64,000 nt of DNA. It comes from Ornithodoros turicata (lineage: Eukaryota; Arthropoda; Arachnida; Ixodida; Argasidae). The notes under the pieces were generated by a model that did not search any database, was not told where the DNA came from, and saw only the letters and a list, made by a program, of their open reading frames with translations. The position numbers and the translations under genes were made by a program. Below, piece by piece: positions 44,167 to 56,500 of the stretch. The stretch is taken from NCBI RefSeq assembly GCF_037126465.1, contig NC_088201.1, positions 64,254,879 to 64,318,878 of the forward strand. Direction: 5' to 3'. Each line of letters starts with the position of its first letter. The stretch's first letter is position 1.

Positions 44167-45761
44167 AACTGAACATGAAGTGCTTTTTGCTCTTCTCCCA
44201 CAAAACAAGACCAGGAAATGCTCTGTGCTTCTGCTATGGACCACAGGACAGGCTCGTGTGAAGGTGCACCAAAATACACTCTATTCAGACAGCATGTTTC
44301 TGCTGCCACCCACACAACTGGAACAAAGCAGGCCTCCAAATGCTTCTCTCGCGAATAACCAAAATTGTTTACCTCATAAACCCTGTGAAATATATCAGGT
44401 ATCCCAAGGCCTCCTCCCTGGAGACTGCCTTGGATGCTAACCATAAAGAACAACATTCAAGTAACACCTCACCCTACAATACGACTGGTCTAGCTAATCC
44501 ATCAGACCACTTTGATTCTCTATGTAGTCAAACTTCAGAACAGCCAAAAGGCAATTCTTCATATTATGACGTCAACAGGATTCCAGACCTACACCGAGAC
44601 ACGAGTCAGACTGCCATGCTGGTGTGACAAAAATGTTGACACATGACTGCAGGATGAAATCAGGGCCTATGATTGTGGCACAGAAATTGTAATCTTCTAT
44701 ACAACAATTAAATATTCCATATCCTTCCTCTCTGCAAAATGTACTATATGGGTTTACATTAGGTGTAGAAGTGCAATATGGGCAAATCTATGCCAGTCAG
44801 CATGATATGTGAAGACAAGAAGACTAGTAGTAGTTTGAAGTGTTGAGCAAGATAGCTAAGGTGCAACCAGCAATAGCTGGAACAAGAATTGTGTTGTGCT
44901 GGCAATAGAATGATGTGGTGGGGCCCAAACTAATTTCATCTCACCCCAAAAATAAGAGTTCCAGTGAGCAAGTATAACATCAATAAGTGCTACTCATCCT
45001 ATTTACAGCATTATTTAAGTTTTGACATGTTAAATCATGAGCTACAAAGGTCTCTTGCTCTTGGCCATACTGTTCTTAAAACAAATGTGACAGCTGTCCC
45101 CATGCGTTAGATGCGTAGCAGCTTGCTATAGTGACATTTTCCCCTGAATAAAGCATTTTGAGACTGTCATTCAATAAGTTGTCAACACTGGAAGCGGTAT
45201 TACTGAATGAGTAATAATAAACATTATTTTTCTCCTTGCTGCTAATATTCTCGGCTTCATAATGTTTTCGGCTTGTTTGGGGATAATCTAACTCGCAGTC
45301 ACCACAGCTCGCTGGTCAAAACTATGCTGCCCAGGTAATGCAAACCTGGATGTGCTCTGCAATGAAAGTAATGTTGAGTATCTTCTCCACAAGCTGAAAC
45401 CTGCAGTCCCTCTAGGAAAGCACTGTTTGTGCCAGCTGAGGTAGGATTAAAGGACACCTGTGAGCTTGGTTTAAAGAATCACTGAGGTGACCCCCTATTT
45501 TTTTTGGCTGCAGCGTGTTTAAGTAGTGTTGACTGACATTGACAAAACCTACTTCCAAAAGATTACTTACTTTTCACATTCAAACAACATGCTGCAGAAT
45601 GGGGTATGCAAAGCTCTTCTGTGGACTTAAATGTATGAAGGCATAATACAACCCTAGCAGCCTAAGCACAACAGTTGCATGAACAACACTCAATGTGCAC
45701 TGACATCTAAAAATCTTCATACTTTTTTGTCCACATCGCCAACATGTCCGCAACAAACCTA
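44167..45761. other. Intergenic, unassigned; open frame at 44340-44627
   Basis: The 95-codon plus frame at 44340-44627 is polar, Ser/Asn/Thr-rich and unrecognised. I see no splice sites that place it in a gene. The rest is AT-rich sequence without bounded repeats. Confidence 0.25.
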
Positions 45762-46353
45762 CAGGGTTAGTCTCGCAAACGTTACACATTTTGATCGCAC
45801 CTTAAAAATAGGAGACGGGGTTTGTCCAACACCAAACTTTGCAGACTGGTAGCCGTTGGTCTGAAGTTTCGTTGGAATTTTTTGTGAGCATTATGGTCCC
45901 GTAGAAGAAAAGTTAAAAAACAAGCAAAATCTCACTCTATGCATTTTCTATGGCCTATATCACTCAAAAGCCGCCATTTTCTGCTGTGTGCGCTTCACTT
46001 TCATTTCACCGCACACAGGTGGCACCAGCATACAGAACAAGAGGATTGGTGCATAACGTCAGAATCTGCATGTCACATCGTTGCAGGCAGCTCTACCTGT
46101 GTGAAGTGATGTGAACGTGAAGCAGACACAAGAAAAAATGGCGGTGTTTGTGTGAGATAGGCCATTGAAAATGCATGGGGCGAGATTTTGGTTTATTTTT
46201 AATTTTCTTTCTACATGACCCTAGAGCTTACAAAAAATTCAAATGACACTTCAGATAAATGGCTATCAGTCTGCAAAGTTTGGGATGGGCCAAATGTAGT
46301 CTGCTATTTTTACAGTGCGGTCGAAATGTGTAACGTTTGCTAGAATAACCCTG
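45762..46353. repeat. 592-bp foldback with CAGGGTTA termini and TA duplication
   Basis: The left arm starts CAGGGTTAGTCTCGCAAACG and the right arm ends with its close complement; TA flanks both sides (45760-45761, 46354-46355). The ~250-bp arms match throughout with scattered substitutions: AAACTTTGCAGACTG, TTTTCTATGGCCTAT/ATAGGCCATTGAAAA and GCCGCCATTTT are shared landmarks. The spacer is ~100 bp. Termini resemble those of 36482-38190 and 59949-60026. No transposase. Confidence 0.88.
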
Positions 46354-49300
46354 TAGATGGCGTGCCAATTTTGCAGTGCATACTACGTTCAAACACAGTA
46401 ATGGTCCACACTGCAATAAAGTAAGAATTAAGTACGGAGCCGCTAATACCTTCGTATGCTGGCATTTCTTTTATAGTTATGAACCTTGAGATCACACTAT
46501 CTGTGTATGTTTTCACATACCTTTCTTCTTCTATTGTAAAGAGTTACATATTTAAGTGTTCTAAAATAGGGCATCTCATGGAGAAATATGCTTTAGCTGG
46601 TTGTTCTATTTCCTAGGTGTACTGCTTCCAACATTTATGGTTGAATAAATTCAAACACAGCTTCTGTCAGAAAGAGGTCACATAAATCAAGTGCACAAGC
46701 AACCTCTTCAGCATGTGATATAACCAGATCCCAGGTATAACTTTTGAAATAAAAAAAAAGTTAATCTACTGGTATGTACAGAACTTTGTAGAGCACAGTT
46801 ACCTGAAGCTAATATTAGATGTATACAAATAAGGAACATTCTCAACATGAATTAAATGCTTTCGTTGTCCGTCTTAAACCTGATTCAAGAAATCTGATGC
46901 TCAACATTTTGAAATATTCGGTAATTTGAAAATATCCGCCTATCAGCAGTGATCATCACCTTATTCCCGAATGTTCCTATGTTCCAAGTGCAGTTCCAAA
47001 CTCTGTTAAATTTGAAACCGCACTTTCCTAAGTAGAAACACTGCAAGTTAGGACTAACAGAGTGTCACGTGATTTCAATTATGACTTTCAGTGCGGTATA
47101 AAGACCCTCAGTTGCTCGTCAGCACTTCATCTGTGTGGTTGGTTGTTTCTTTCTTTGTCCTGTCTTTTGCACTGTTTCCCCTCCCCCACTCGTTGACGAT
47201 GTACCAACTTGTCCACATTACAGCTTTAACGCCGTGTAGCATCACCTACTTATACACCTTGTAGATACACACATATAATGCTCATAAACATACTGCACTT
47301 TCAGCAGTTCGCACAAATATGCAGTGTATTCTGTAAAAACATATTTGATAGACGTTTAAAGAATCGATACACCCAAATCATCTTCACAATTATACAGGCA
47401 TAGGTAGCCACAGGAATGTACAAGCAGTGAACAAGAAAGTCACCTATGTGACAAGATAAATATAAAAATATGTCGAGGAACAAACAGGTGAACATTGCAT
47501 AATAGCAACAAATGCTCCATATGTATTCAATTTACATTCCTATAATAAAAACATGTGGAAACAGTAACTAGGTCATTCCCCACCACAGGAGCCAATGGCA
47601 TTGCTGAACCAACGCAGATATTTGTCGCCTTTTCTACAACAGAGGCAGATGCCAAACATGGGCAAAATACTTGTGACAATTTTTAGGACGTATGCCCAGA
47701 AGTCAGAATGCATTAGCATACTTCCAAATGTTTTTTATGCTCTTCCTTTGTAGACATAAAATGCCCGTGCATACTATCAAATTTTAAGCAACCCTTTCAC
47801 TAAAATCATGAAGCTTAATAATGTTACCTACAACATGGAGTATTAAAAAAAATGTGGTGATATCCTAAATAATTCTTGCTGTAACAAATCCAAAACCCAT
47901 TGACATTTTATGCACACAAAATATGGGCATAAAATATATCTGTGCATGCTACTATCCTTCGAGAATTCACCTTTCAAAACATGGTAAATATATGTACGCT
48001 GTCTGAAGAGTCCCATATTCCCAGGAATTTGCACGTCTAATGCCTAACACCACCCCATTTGGATGCCCGTGTGAACTAAAAAGAATGTATATGTGCCAAG
48101 AACAGTCTGTCCAGGTTTGTTTGGCATTGGCCTTTGTTCTAAGAAAAATTGAGACACAAACCTGGGATTGCAGAGCAACAATGATCACCTTTTGGAACAA
48201 TGACTTCCCTCTTGGTAGTCAAATACATATTGAGTCAAAAGCAACTTGAGACTAAAACAATCATATTACGCAAACCAGCAGTTACACATTGTACGTGCAA
48301 GAAGAGAGCTTCCAATGCAACTAAAGACCAATTTGTGTTAAAACACAAAGACAAGCAGTTCAGAAATGATGGGCTTGTATACAATTACCCACTGTCTCTC
48401 TTATGAAACGATGGGGTCACTTTCATAGAGATGAGTGCAAAAATGATGGAGTTAAAAAAAAAAAGTATTGAGTTACTCGCCCGATTGTCGCTTTTAAAGC
48501 TAGGCACCATGAGAGCTAGTTATGCTGCTGATTTAGACCGCAACTAAGTCTTGGGTAACAGCTGGTAACGAGCTACCTCTTTATAGCGTTTTAAAGTGAA
48601 TAAAAAATAAATTATTACAGCTGCAGTTATGTTTACCGAGACAGCCAAAAGAGACATTTTAGTTCCATCACTCCTATGACGTAACACTTCAATAAAAAGT
48701 TACAGAATGCACGTAAAACGGACTTCAAAATGTTAATCACAATATATCATTCGAGATATTTTGTTCAAAACCAGCAGAACATGAAAAACTTTGTGTCTGT
48801 TACCTTTTTTGGCTGGTAGTCTGGGCTTCTACCGCAAATGCTCGAAATACACGCCACAATGATCATGATAATCGAGTGAAGTGAACAAGATGCAGCAAAT
48901 TATATACTGTAAGAGTAATAAATTTCGTGGCAGTTCACAAATTCGCTCGGCGGGATGTATATAGAATATTTCGCGGGACCTTAATTTCGTGACGCATGTT
49001 CTATGTCGTACGATGCAGCTCATCTGGGTCAGAACTACTGGTGTTTCTGCAACATCCATGTAGAATCAAACCTTTCCCAGGGGAACCTGAGGTCAACCAT
49101 CAAGCATGTAATGTTGAATCAAGAACGAGGGTGGAACAACGAAACAATGATCGAATGAGTGTACAATCGATTGTACAGCAGTGTAAATGTTGCCGAAGTG
49201 AAGTCAACGTGTGCTAAAATAGTGCTACGTTAAAGTGCACCCAGTGGGTCAGTTCGACTTCGTGAAACTCGTTTGGTGCAATTTTTCTATTTGTTCCTGT

Positions 49301-49670
49301 CGTAGTTAGCAATATTTAACTGGACTCAAAATTCGTGGGGGAAACAACAATCGCGAAAATTGGTCAATGCAAAAATTACTACCTTTACGGTATTTCATTT
49401 GGCATGATATATATTGATTCCCTGAAAGTAACTTGCCCGCCAACTGCCCTAGTCACCTGTGCACTGAGCTTCTACCACCATGTGTACCAGATAGATGCTC
49501 ACTGGAACACAAAGAAAGCAGTGTATGAAGAGACCTGCCTTTTATGTCTTCGTTTCATCAGGGCTTATTGCTTTCTTCAAACATCCCCACAGTCATGACC
49601 AACCAAAGAATGGCATGCCTCGTTGTATTGTATCCTATCACACAGACCCAACATGTTCTGTAAGTGAATA
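46354..49670. other. Intergenic, AT-rich, unassigned
   Basis: More than 3 kb without a frame, splice pattern or bounded repeat that I can support. Confidence 0.35.
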
Positions 49671-49845
49671 CCGTATTTATTCGAATCTAGGCCCATACTT
49701 TTTTTTAAATTTTGGAATACGAAACTACAGGTTCGGCTTAGGTGTGAGAACGTGACCTCCCCTCCGCTCCCTCCAGTTCTGCCATCATCGCCACTCCAGT
49801 CCATGTGGTCACACCGTGCACCATTGATCACGCATTCAAAGCAAT

Positions 49846-51647
49846 GTGCTCTTCGCAACAGTGCCAACCAAGCGATCCCACTACCATGTGGTGTTTAGAC
49901 GCAAAGTCGTTCTCGCTGCAGAGCTAACTTCAAACCTCCAGGCGCAACAAGACTTCGACGTCGACGAAAAAAATGTGCAACGCTGGAGGAACAACGTGAT
50001 GCAGTTTTTAATTGTGAAGCTACGAGGCAGGCCTCAGGGGCCAAAGAAGAGTCGGCAGCACGAAGTAGAAGAGGAGTAGCAGCCTTCATCAAAACGCAGA
50101 GAACTGCGGCATTCCACGTCATGACAGATATCATGCAAGCGAAGGCAAGAGAAATCGCTGGTGTCCGAGGCATTCCGAGGGCATAGTTCAAGGCAAGCAG
50201 AAGCTGGATCCAAAAGTTCATGAAACGTTTTGGATTCAGCTTCCAACGGCGCATCTCTGTGGGCCAGAAGCTTCCGGCAGACGTTGAGGAGAAACTGATA
50301 CTGTATTTTCTCGTATCTAAGACAACCCCTGTGTTCAGGGTATACCATGCTGGGAAAAAAGTAAACAGATTGGGAGGCAGTATAACAGTTGGAAGCGACG
50401 CACAATGCCACTTATTCGTCACTGCTTTCTTCGCAGTTTATTTTTCTTCTTTTTTCTTTTGTCGCTATCTGCGCACGGCTCATTGTGTTCCGTTCAAAGC
50501 GTTAGACAAACCATGCTATTTAAAAGTGTGCATTGTTGCTGCATTCAGTGGCGAAAGCGATAACTTTGTGTTCAAATGCAGCAGTGACGACGCCATGATA
50601 GTCAGTCCCCATTTGCATTGCTTCGTTTGTTTTGCGCTGACTGCCGCAGACAACCACAACACGTGGTATCAGTCGCACTGCGCTATTGGTCCGACCGCAT
50701 CGCTCGCCTCTCCCCTGACCTCGTTGTGGCGTGGATATCAGAATGCAAGACGACCCCAGACTTTGGAACACAGGATTTTGGAAAAGAGTTGGCTTAGATT
50801 CGAGAAAACAAGGTATCCTTTCAATGGTTTCTCATCAAGAAGCACCCATAAAAAGGCTTACGGTCTTGGCCAAATTGGCAACGCCGTTCAAATGCCTGTG
50901 TATTTTTATATGCCCATTACATATGCTGCGAACGAATAGGGTGCCAACAAAGTGAAAGTGCGCACAGCAGGGCAGGAAAAGCAACAGGCAATCATAATGC
51001 TGTGCTGTACAGCGGATGGACGCAAGTTGCCGCCGTATATTGTATTTAAACGCAAAACATTTATGGCTGGGGAGGGACTAACACCTACAAACTTTATAGT
51101 GCGCATTAACGAGAAAGGATGGATGACAAGTGCCATGGTCGAGGAATGGGTTAAGATCGTGTGGCAGCATCGTCCAAGATCCCTTTTGTGCAAGGGGTCT
51201 CTGCTGGTGCTGGACTCTTACCATGGGCACCTGACAGATGCTGTGAAATGCATCCCTTCACGAGGTGGGACAGACCTAGCAATCATTCCCAGAGGAATGA
51301 CAAGCCAGCTTTGTGTCGCCATCGCCAGCTTCAAGCCATCGATGTCGCGGTCAACAAACCGTTTAGGGGCAGACTTCGAAAAAACTACAAAAAAGCACCA
51401 AAGCTGGCTGACCAAAGAAAAGCACCAGCAAACCCCGACCAGCCGCATCAAGCGTGCATCGCTGAGTCAGGCGGCGAACTTGATCGCAGCTGCTTGGAAC
51501 GACATTACCGCCGAGCTGATCGTGCGATCAATTCTGAAGTACTTGAATTCAAATGCGCTAGACGGCACTGAAGAGAGTGTGTTGTGGGAGGACGAAAGTA
51601 ACCAGGAGTCGAGTGACGATGATAATGATGACGATGACGAGTTTTGA
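49846..51647 (+). pseudogene. pogo/Tigger-type transposase (inactivated)
   Basis: Starting near 49873 the frame reads KRSHYHVVFRRKVVLAAE, the first DNA-binding helix, then DVDEKNVQRWR. From 50220, MKRFGFSFQRRISVGQKLPA is the CENP-B-type second domain, cut by the nested MITE at 50301. After it, QIGNAVQMPVYFYMP covers the first catalytic position, where family members have D in the F-D-M-P motif and this copy has Y. Then come GRKLPPYIVFKRKT, NEKGWMTSAMVEEWVKIVW and LLVLDSYHGHLTD with the second D. After a short insertion and frameshift near 51310, AIDVAVNKPF gives the third D. It ends in an acidic DDDNDDDDEF tail at 51647. Stops, a frameshift and the missing first D make it inactive. Confidence 0.88.
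50301..50813. mobile_element. 513-bp pogo-like MITE nested in a transposase gene
   Basis: The ends CTGTATTTTCTCGTATCTAA and the complement of CCTTGTTTTCTCGAATCTAA are flanked by TA (50299-50300, 50814-50815). It interrupts the CENP-B/DDE linker of the surrounding transposase at codon ATA of ...EEKLI. Its termini resemble but differ from those of the host element, so it is a relative from another subfamily. The interior has no transposase. Confidence 0.83.
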
Positions 51648-52061
51648 CTACGTGGACGAGGAGGAGGAGTGCTGATTAGTGTTGAGAATAAAAGCGTATT
51701 TGCTTTGAGTTTGTTCATACCTTGTCTTGGTCGGCTTGCAATCGAGGAAAGTTTTTTTCTCCCCCCCCCCCATCATCGAATTTTCGGGGGTCGGCCTAGA
51801 ATCGGGGCTGGCATAGATTCCTAAAGATATGGTAGTACTGCAAGGTAAATTGCTTTTACTACATTGATATTGCTTTTAGGCTTTTGAATCTTAATTACAG
51901 AGGTGAAATACAATTTCATTCTTTGGTTGAACATATGTTTTTTGCTTAAAAGTATATGAGCTTGAGATCTCTACCATTCTATGCATGCAATTGCCATGAC
52001 TGTGACGTCTAGGTCACGCCATCACGTAACTCTCAAACCATTACGAGGATGCCTTTCCTTG

Positions 52062-52142
52062 CTAAAAGCGATGTGACTTGCAGGTCCAATAAGCCCCCAG
52101 GCCACTGCACAGATAGAGTAGGGAATTCACTATCCCTAAAAC
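52062..52142 (-). CDS. MARVEL gene 2, exon 4 (terminal)
   Basis: After the pyrimidine-rich acceptor TTCTCTTTTCAG, 26 codons encode VLGIVNSLLYLCSGLGAYWT and then CKSHRF and TAG. It is membrane helix 4 with a short basic cytosolic tail. Phase 0. Confidence 0.87.
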   Translation of the reverse strand, partial: VLGIVNSLLYLCSGLGAYWTCKSHRF

Positions 52143-53531
52143 CTGAAAAGAGAACACAGAAACAATGGGTTACGAAAATGGCTCACACGAAACATTATGC
52201 TGCACAAGAATTTTTTAGGAAAATAATTTATTATTATTAATTGCGCCTGGGTGATTTCATTTCAATTCAATCGAAATCGATGACCCCACCGGGACCGGCT
52301 TGGTCCCGGTGGGTCACTAGCAAAGATTGGACCACTGGTGATAAAAGTCAGCAGGAAGCAAGTATGGAACCATTAACGTACTAGATGTGTCGACTGCATG
52401 TACACTGGCGACTATACAGGGTGCTCTCATGTCGTACGCAATATTTTTTCAGCTGTCGACTATGTGCTACATAACTGACTGTCGAAATGCGGTTGCTAAG
52501 TATCAGGGAAATCGGGCATCCAACACATTAATCTCGCCTGCGTCGGAATGAATGCGCCCGGAGTGAGCCTTCGGAGTAGGGCGGGATGTTCTGAGTGATC
52601 TGACCTGTTGTCCGTTTTTAGCCCAAATAAATTTCATATCATTAGAAAGAGCGTGTAATAAGCAATAAATCAGCCGTTTTTCGTGAAAATCGGATGTGGC
52701 CATTTTGCACAACAGTCCCGCGAAACCTGCGCATTTTCGCGTACTGTGGTTGATTCGTCCTGTCGTACCGCGCCCACTAAATACCGAGGAACACATCTTA
52801 GAACCGTTAAAAAGATCGAAAAATTTCCTTTCGAATGATGTAGAGTTCATTTATATATGATGTCTCGCCTTTGCGTAACTCGGCCCCGAAGTGTGAGCAA
52901 TTTCGCTTTCTGGAGCAAATGTGCGATTTTCTACGGGAAAAACTTTGTAAACTAGACAACGTTTCACGCAGCTAAAATAGAGTTCACCACCTGTAAAATG
53001 AGCTAAAAAATTCCCCTGACTTCCGCTTATAATCGTACCAAGTTATAAGGCTTCAAAATGCGACAAAACGATTCATGCGCATACAGCCTCGCTTCACCTA
53101 GTGACCTGTTCGAATTTTTTTCTCCGCAAGCGCTAGGATTTCAAGGTCGGGACTTGTGATGTTCATCATAATAGAGGTTGGATCATAAAATATAAAATGA
53201 TTAATCGATGACCCCATCGTGACACGCTTGCCTGAATTGAAATGAAATCACCCACCTTTCTTTCCAGCACCAAGAATAAATTGTGCATTTTGCAGGTACC
53301 CAACTACTGAGTGAGGTGAATGCATTATTAGAGCGATGTTGTGCCCTCAGTGCTAGGTGTAAATGAAACCAAGATAAGACCCTGACCAACCTAACCAAAA
53401 CCAAGATAAGACCCTGACATGGGGGTACATAAGCAGCAGCAAGGGGAGACAGGGACGGGAAGAACAGCACACAGGACAACTGCTGACTGTCACAATACCA
53501 ACCACTGGCATATCCAGAAGTGTGTGTGCAT

Positions 53532-53562
<31 letters not shown>

Positions 53563-56500
53563 GTTCAAATCTTTCCCAAAATGGTACCTTTGGTAGTTCC
53601 TTTGGGAGAGGGAAACCCCTCTAGAAACCCCTCTAGAGGAGAACCCCTCTAGAAATATTTTTCTGGGTACGGTGCTGATATTGGCTACTCAAACTTTCTA
53701 TGTCAGTAATAAAACCCTGAGCTCTCTGGTTTACCCCAGAGAGTTCACCCCCCGAGGGCGGTAGCAATGTGGGGGAGGTAAACATTGCTTCCAGCACCGT
53801 GTGTCGGAGATTTCCAGCACACGTCAAAAGAACCCCAGGTGGTCCAAATATCCGCAGTCCTACCCTGCGGCACGTGCAACATGTTGCCACACTGCGCATA
53901 CAAACCTTACGTATGACATCACAGTACCATTATTCTCTGGTTTACAGATTATTCGAGGTGCCTTATTGTGAGAGAATAAACAGATGTATGCAAAAGAACA
54001 AATTAGAAGTGTACAAGCAAGCTGGTGTACTATAGAAAGGGGCCATATTTCCTTAAGCCTGAGGAAAGACTCATCCTCAGGCTCGAAGAAATGCTGCCCC
54101 TTTCTGGATGCATGTACACTGACATATAACAGTTGACCCCTACCGAAACAGTGACCTTCCCCTCAAATGCATACTCCTTGTAGCTTGTAGCTGTTTGTTG
54201 GACCAGCATCGATGAAAGAAGAGCCAAACTGCTGCCTATGCAACCAAAGAAGTGGGTCAGATTTCCCATGAAATCCTGGAGAGATTGAAAGGTACGACAG
54301 TTACGACTACATGTTTAAAAATGCTGCCCAACAACACCAAAGTTCAATTCTGCTCACCACAAGCGTTTTGGAGACTGCTGTAGCAGTTGGCACAGACAGT
54401 AAGCACGCAGTGAACAATATGGCATTCATGACGAGGGCGCTGAAATTCACCAGGACAAATACGGTTTCTTCGCCTCGGCCAAGGAATCCCCAGCTGTGAT
54501 AGGTGTAGGACGGACGACAGTACATGAGCATCACCTGAACACATGCTGCACTCAGGGCCTGCAAAAAAAATTGTATGTATTGTTTGTAGGTACACTCACA
54601 AATCAGGTAGTAAGACACCCATATTAAATAGCAGTGCACGCATAATTTTATGGCAAACGGCTACGTTGCTGCTGTTAGGATTCTAACCAGGTGAGTATAC
54701 TGTGCACTTTTTGTAGAATAGAGACTAGTAAACACTGTGCCATCATAAAATAATGTTGTCATAAAAAAGTTACATAATCAAAGCTGACATATACAACACT
54801 TAAAGGGACGGCCGCATCAGGAAACCCTTCTATGAATCCGATACCACTATGTTCGGCATTGGCATCTACTTGGCTTATGTTTTCATCCGAAAAGTGCTTA
54901 GATATTAAGTACACAAATTTTAAATATCAACGCTGCTTCCGCAGCTGCAGAGGCACCGGCAGCGTGGCGTCACTCCCAAAGCGGAGAACTGAGAGGGCGG
55001 CGCCGTCCAGACGCCCCGTAACTCTGAGACACCGGCATGGCCGCAGCATTCCTTTTATTATGCTCGTGCCCTCATTGGTTCTTAGGGTATGACCTTTCTC
55101 CTTTTTCCAGAGAGGGAATTCCGGCATACTCTCACCATCCGTCGTCTGCTCTTGTCATGTATTCTGCCGAATAACAGCCAAACTACGCCACTCTTTCGGG
55201 TCGGATTTTCAATACCGTGTTCAGTGGTTCACGAGGAATAAAATGACACTATAGTTTTGGAATCGACTGAAACGGATGCCACGGTCCCTTTAAGGACAAT
55301 CTGTTCCTGCATAGTCCATGAGAGAGCAGTGAGCCACTCTTATGCTCATGATGGGCATCAACAAATTGCAGTGAATGTGGAAAACTTAAAAAAAAAATCT
55401 TGTTGGGGCAGTGGAAGACTTGCATGCTATAGTGTGAGATTATAGACTTGTGCAACCCAAGAACAGCATTGCGGGCGCCTCTTTTTCTCCGTATATTTAA
55501 CTACCAGAAGATCACATAGTATTTGAAACGTTGTATAATTTACTTTAATTTTAACATATCCGAAAGCTTTTATAATTTCTTCGGGTCATTCTTGCTTTCA
55601 CTAAAATTTATTTTCATAGTTAAATGTTATTAGGAATAGATCATATAGTTATCCTTCGCCACCCTAGTTGCTGTCCTTACGTTGAACACGACTATAGCGA
55701 GGAAATGAGTATCTTAACGGCATAACTGCACCACATCCTGTCGGCAAAATGGATGCCTTGCAAGTTGACGACAGAACTCTCAAACAACCTCTACGGAGTT
55801 TTAGAGCAGTGTTTGGAAAATTTCATTTATGAACGGGCTGATCTATTCAAAAGGACATTTTGTGTCAGATGGAGAATCAGTACATCAGTAACGATTAGAA
55901 AGGAAAGAACCACCAAAACAACAGAAACATGAAATCTCCTCCATGAAGGCAAGACAAAGACAATTGCATAGGTTGGCAAGATTTTGGTATTGGTCTTTCA
56001 GGCTTCTGAGTATTCATTGTAGATTACATTCCACTGTAACCCATACTGCTGTAGTCCCCTCAAGCAATTGTGTGAGAAACTGCCTGGATACGAGAGCAAG
56101 CACGTGCAGAATGATTCTGCTCTTCAACCACAACAATGAATCAGTGCACCGATCTGAAATAGAGCCCAATTTCGGGCAAAACAAAACATGGCTCCGAGAT
56201 GGTACCACGTGCCGTAGTTGCAAAATATAGTTCCTTTAAACTTCTTCCACCCAAATTTAAACATTTCTTGAGGGCTCAGATAAAGCTACCACCGTACAGA
56301 AAGTGCTTTTTTGCAGCTCCTGACATGCGTGGCTGTGTGGATGACACAACTGCATTGCCGTAGCACTGGATGAAGTGCATCAGTCCATAAGGCGGTTATA
56401 ATTATACCGGTAAGTAAAAATGTAAGTGACTGTGCTTCGTTTCTACGTCAAATCACACATCTGTCATGTGTCAACACAAACAGCCCTCGTACACCCGGTA

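Larger units (their letters stand above)
49671..51832 (+). mobile_element. pogo/Tigger-like transposon, decayed
   Basis: The left end CCGTATTTATTCGAATCTA and the right end (complement of CCATATCTTTAGGAATCTA) are flanked by TA. The body is 2162 bp. It holds a recognisable transposase in order: N-terminal helix-turn-helix, CENP-B-type helix-turn-helix, DDE catalytic domain and acidic tail. The frame is broken, and another pogo-like MITE (50301-50813) sits inside it. GTCGGC(T/C)TAG-type repeats near the right end may be transposase binding sites. Confidence 0.88.

Noticed and set aside
52503..52850. 115-codon minus frame as a host exon
   Set aside because: It lies wholly inside the 1.0-kb element 52248-53254, shows no motif and no splice signals linking it to gene 2.
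53201..53479. Hydrophobic minus frame as the fourth exon of gene 2
   Set aside because: A better last exon at 52142-52062 has a strong acceptor, the right phase and the V-L-G start shared with gene 1.
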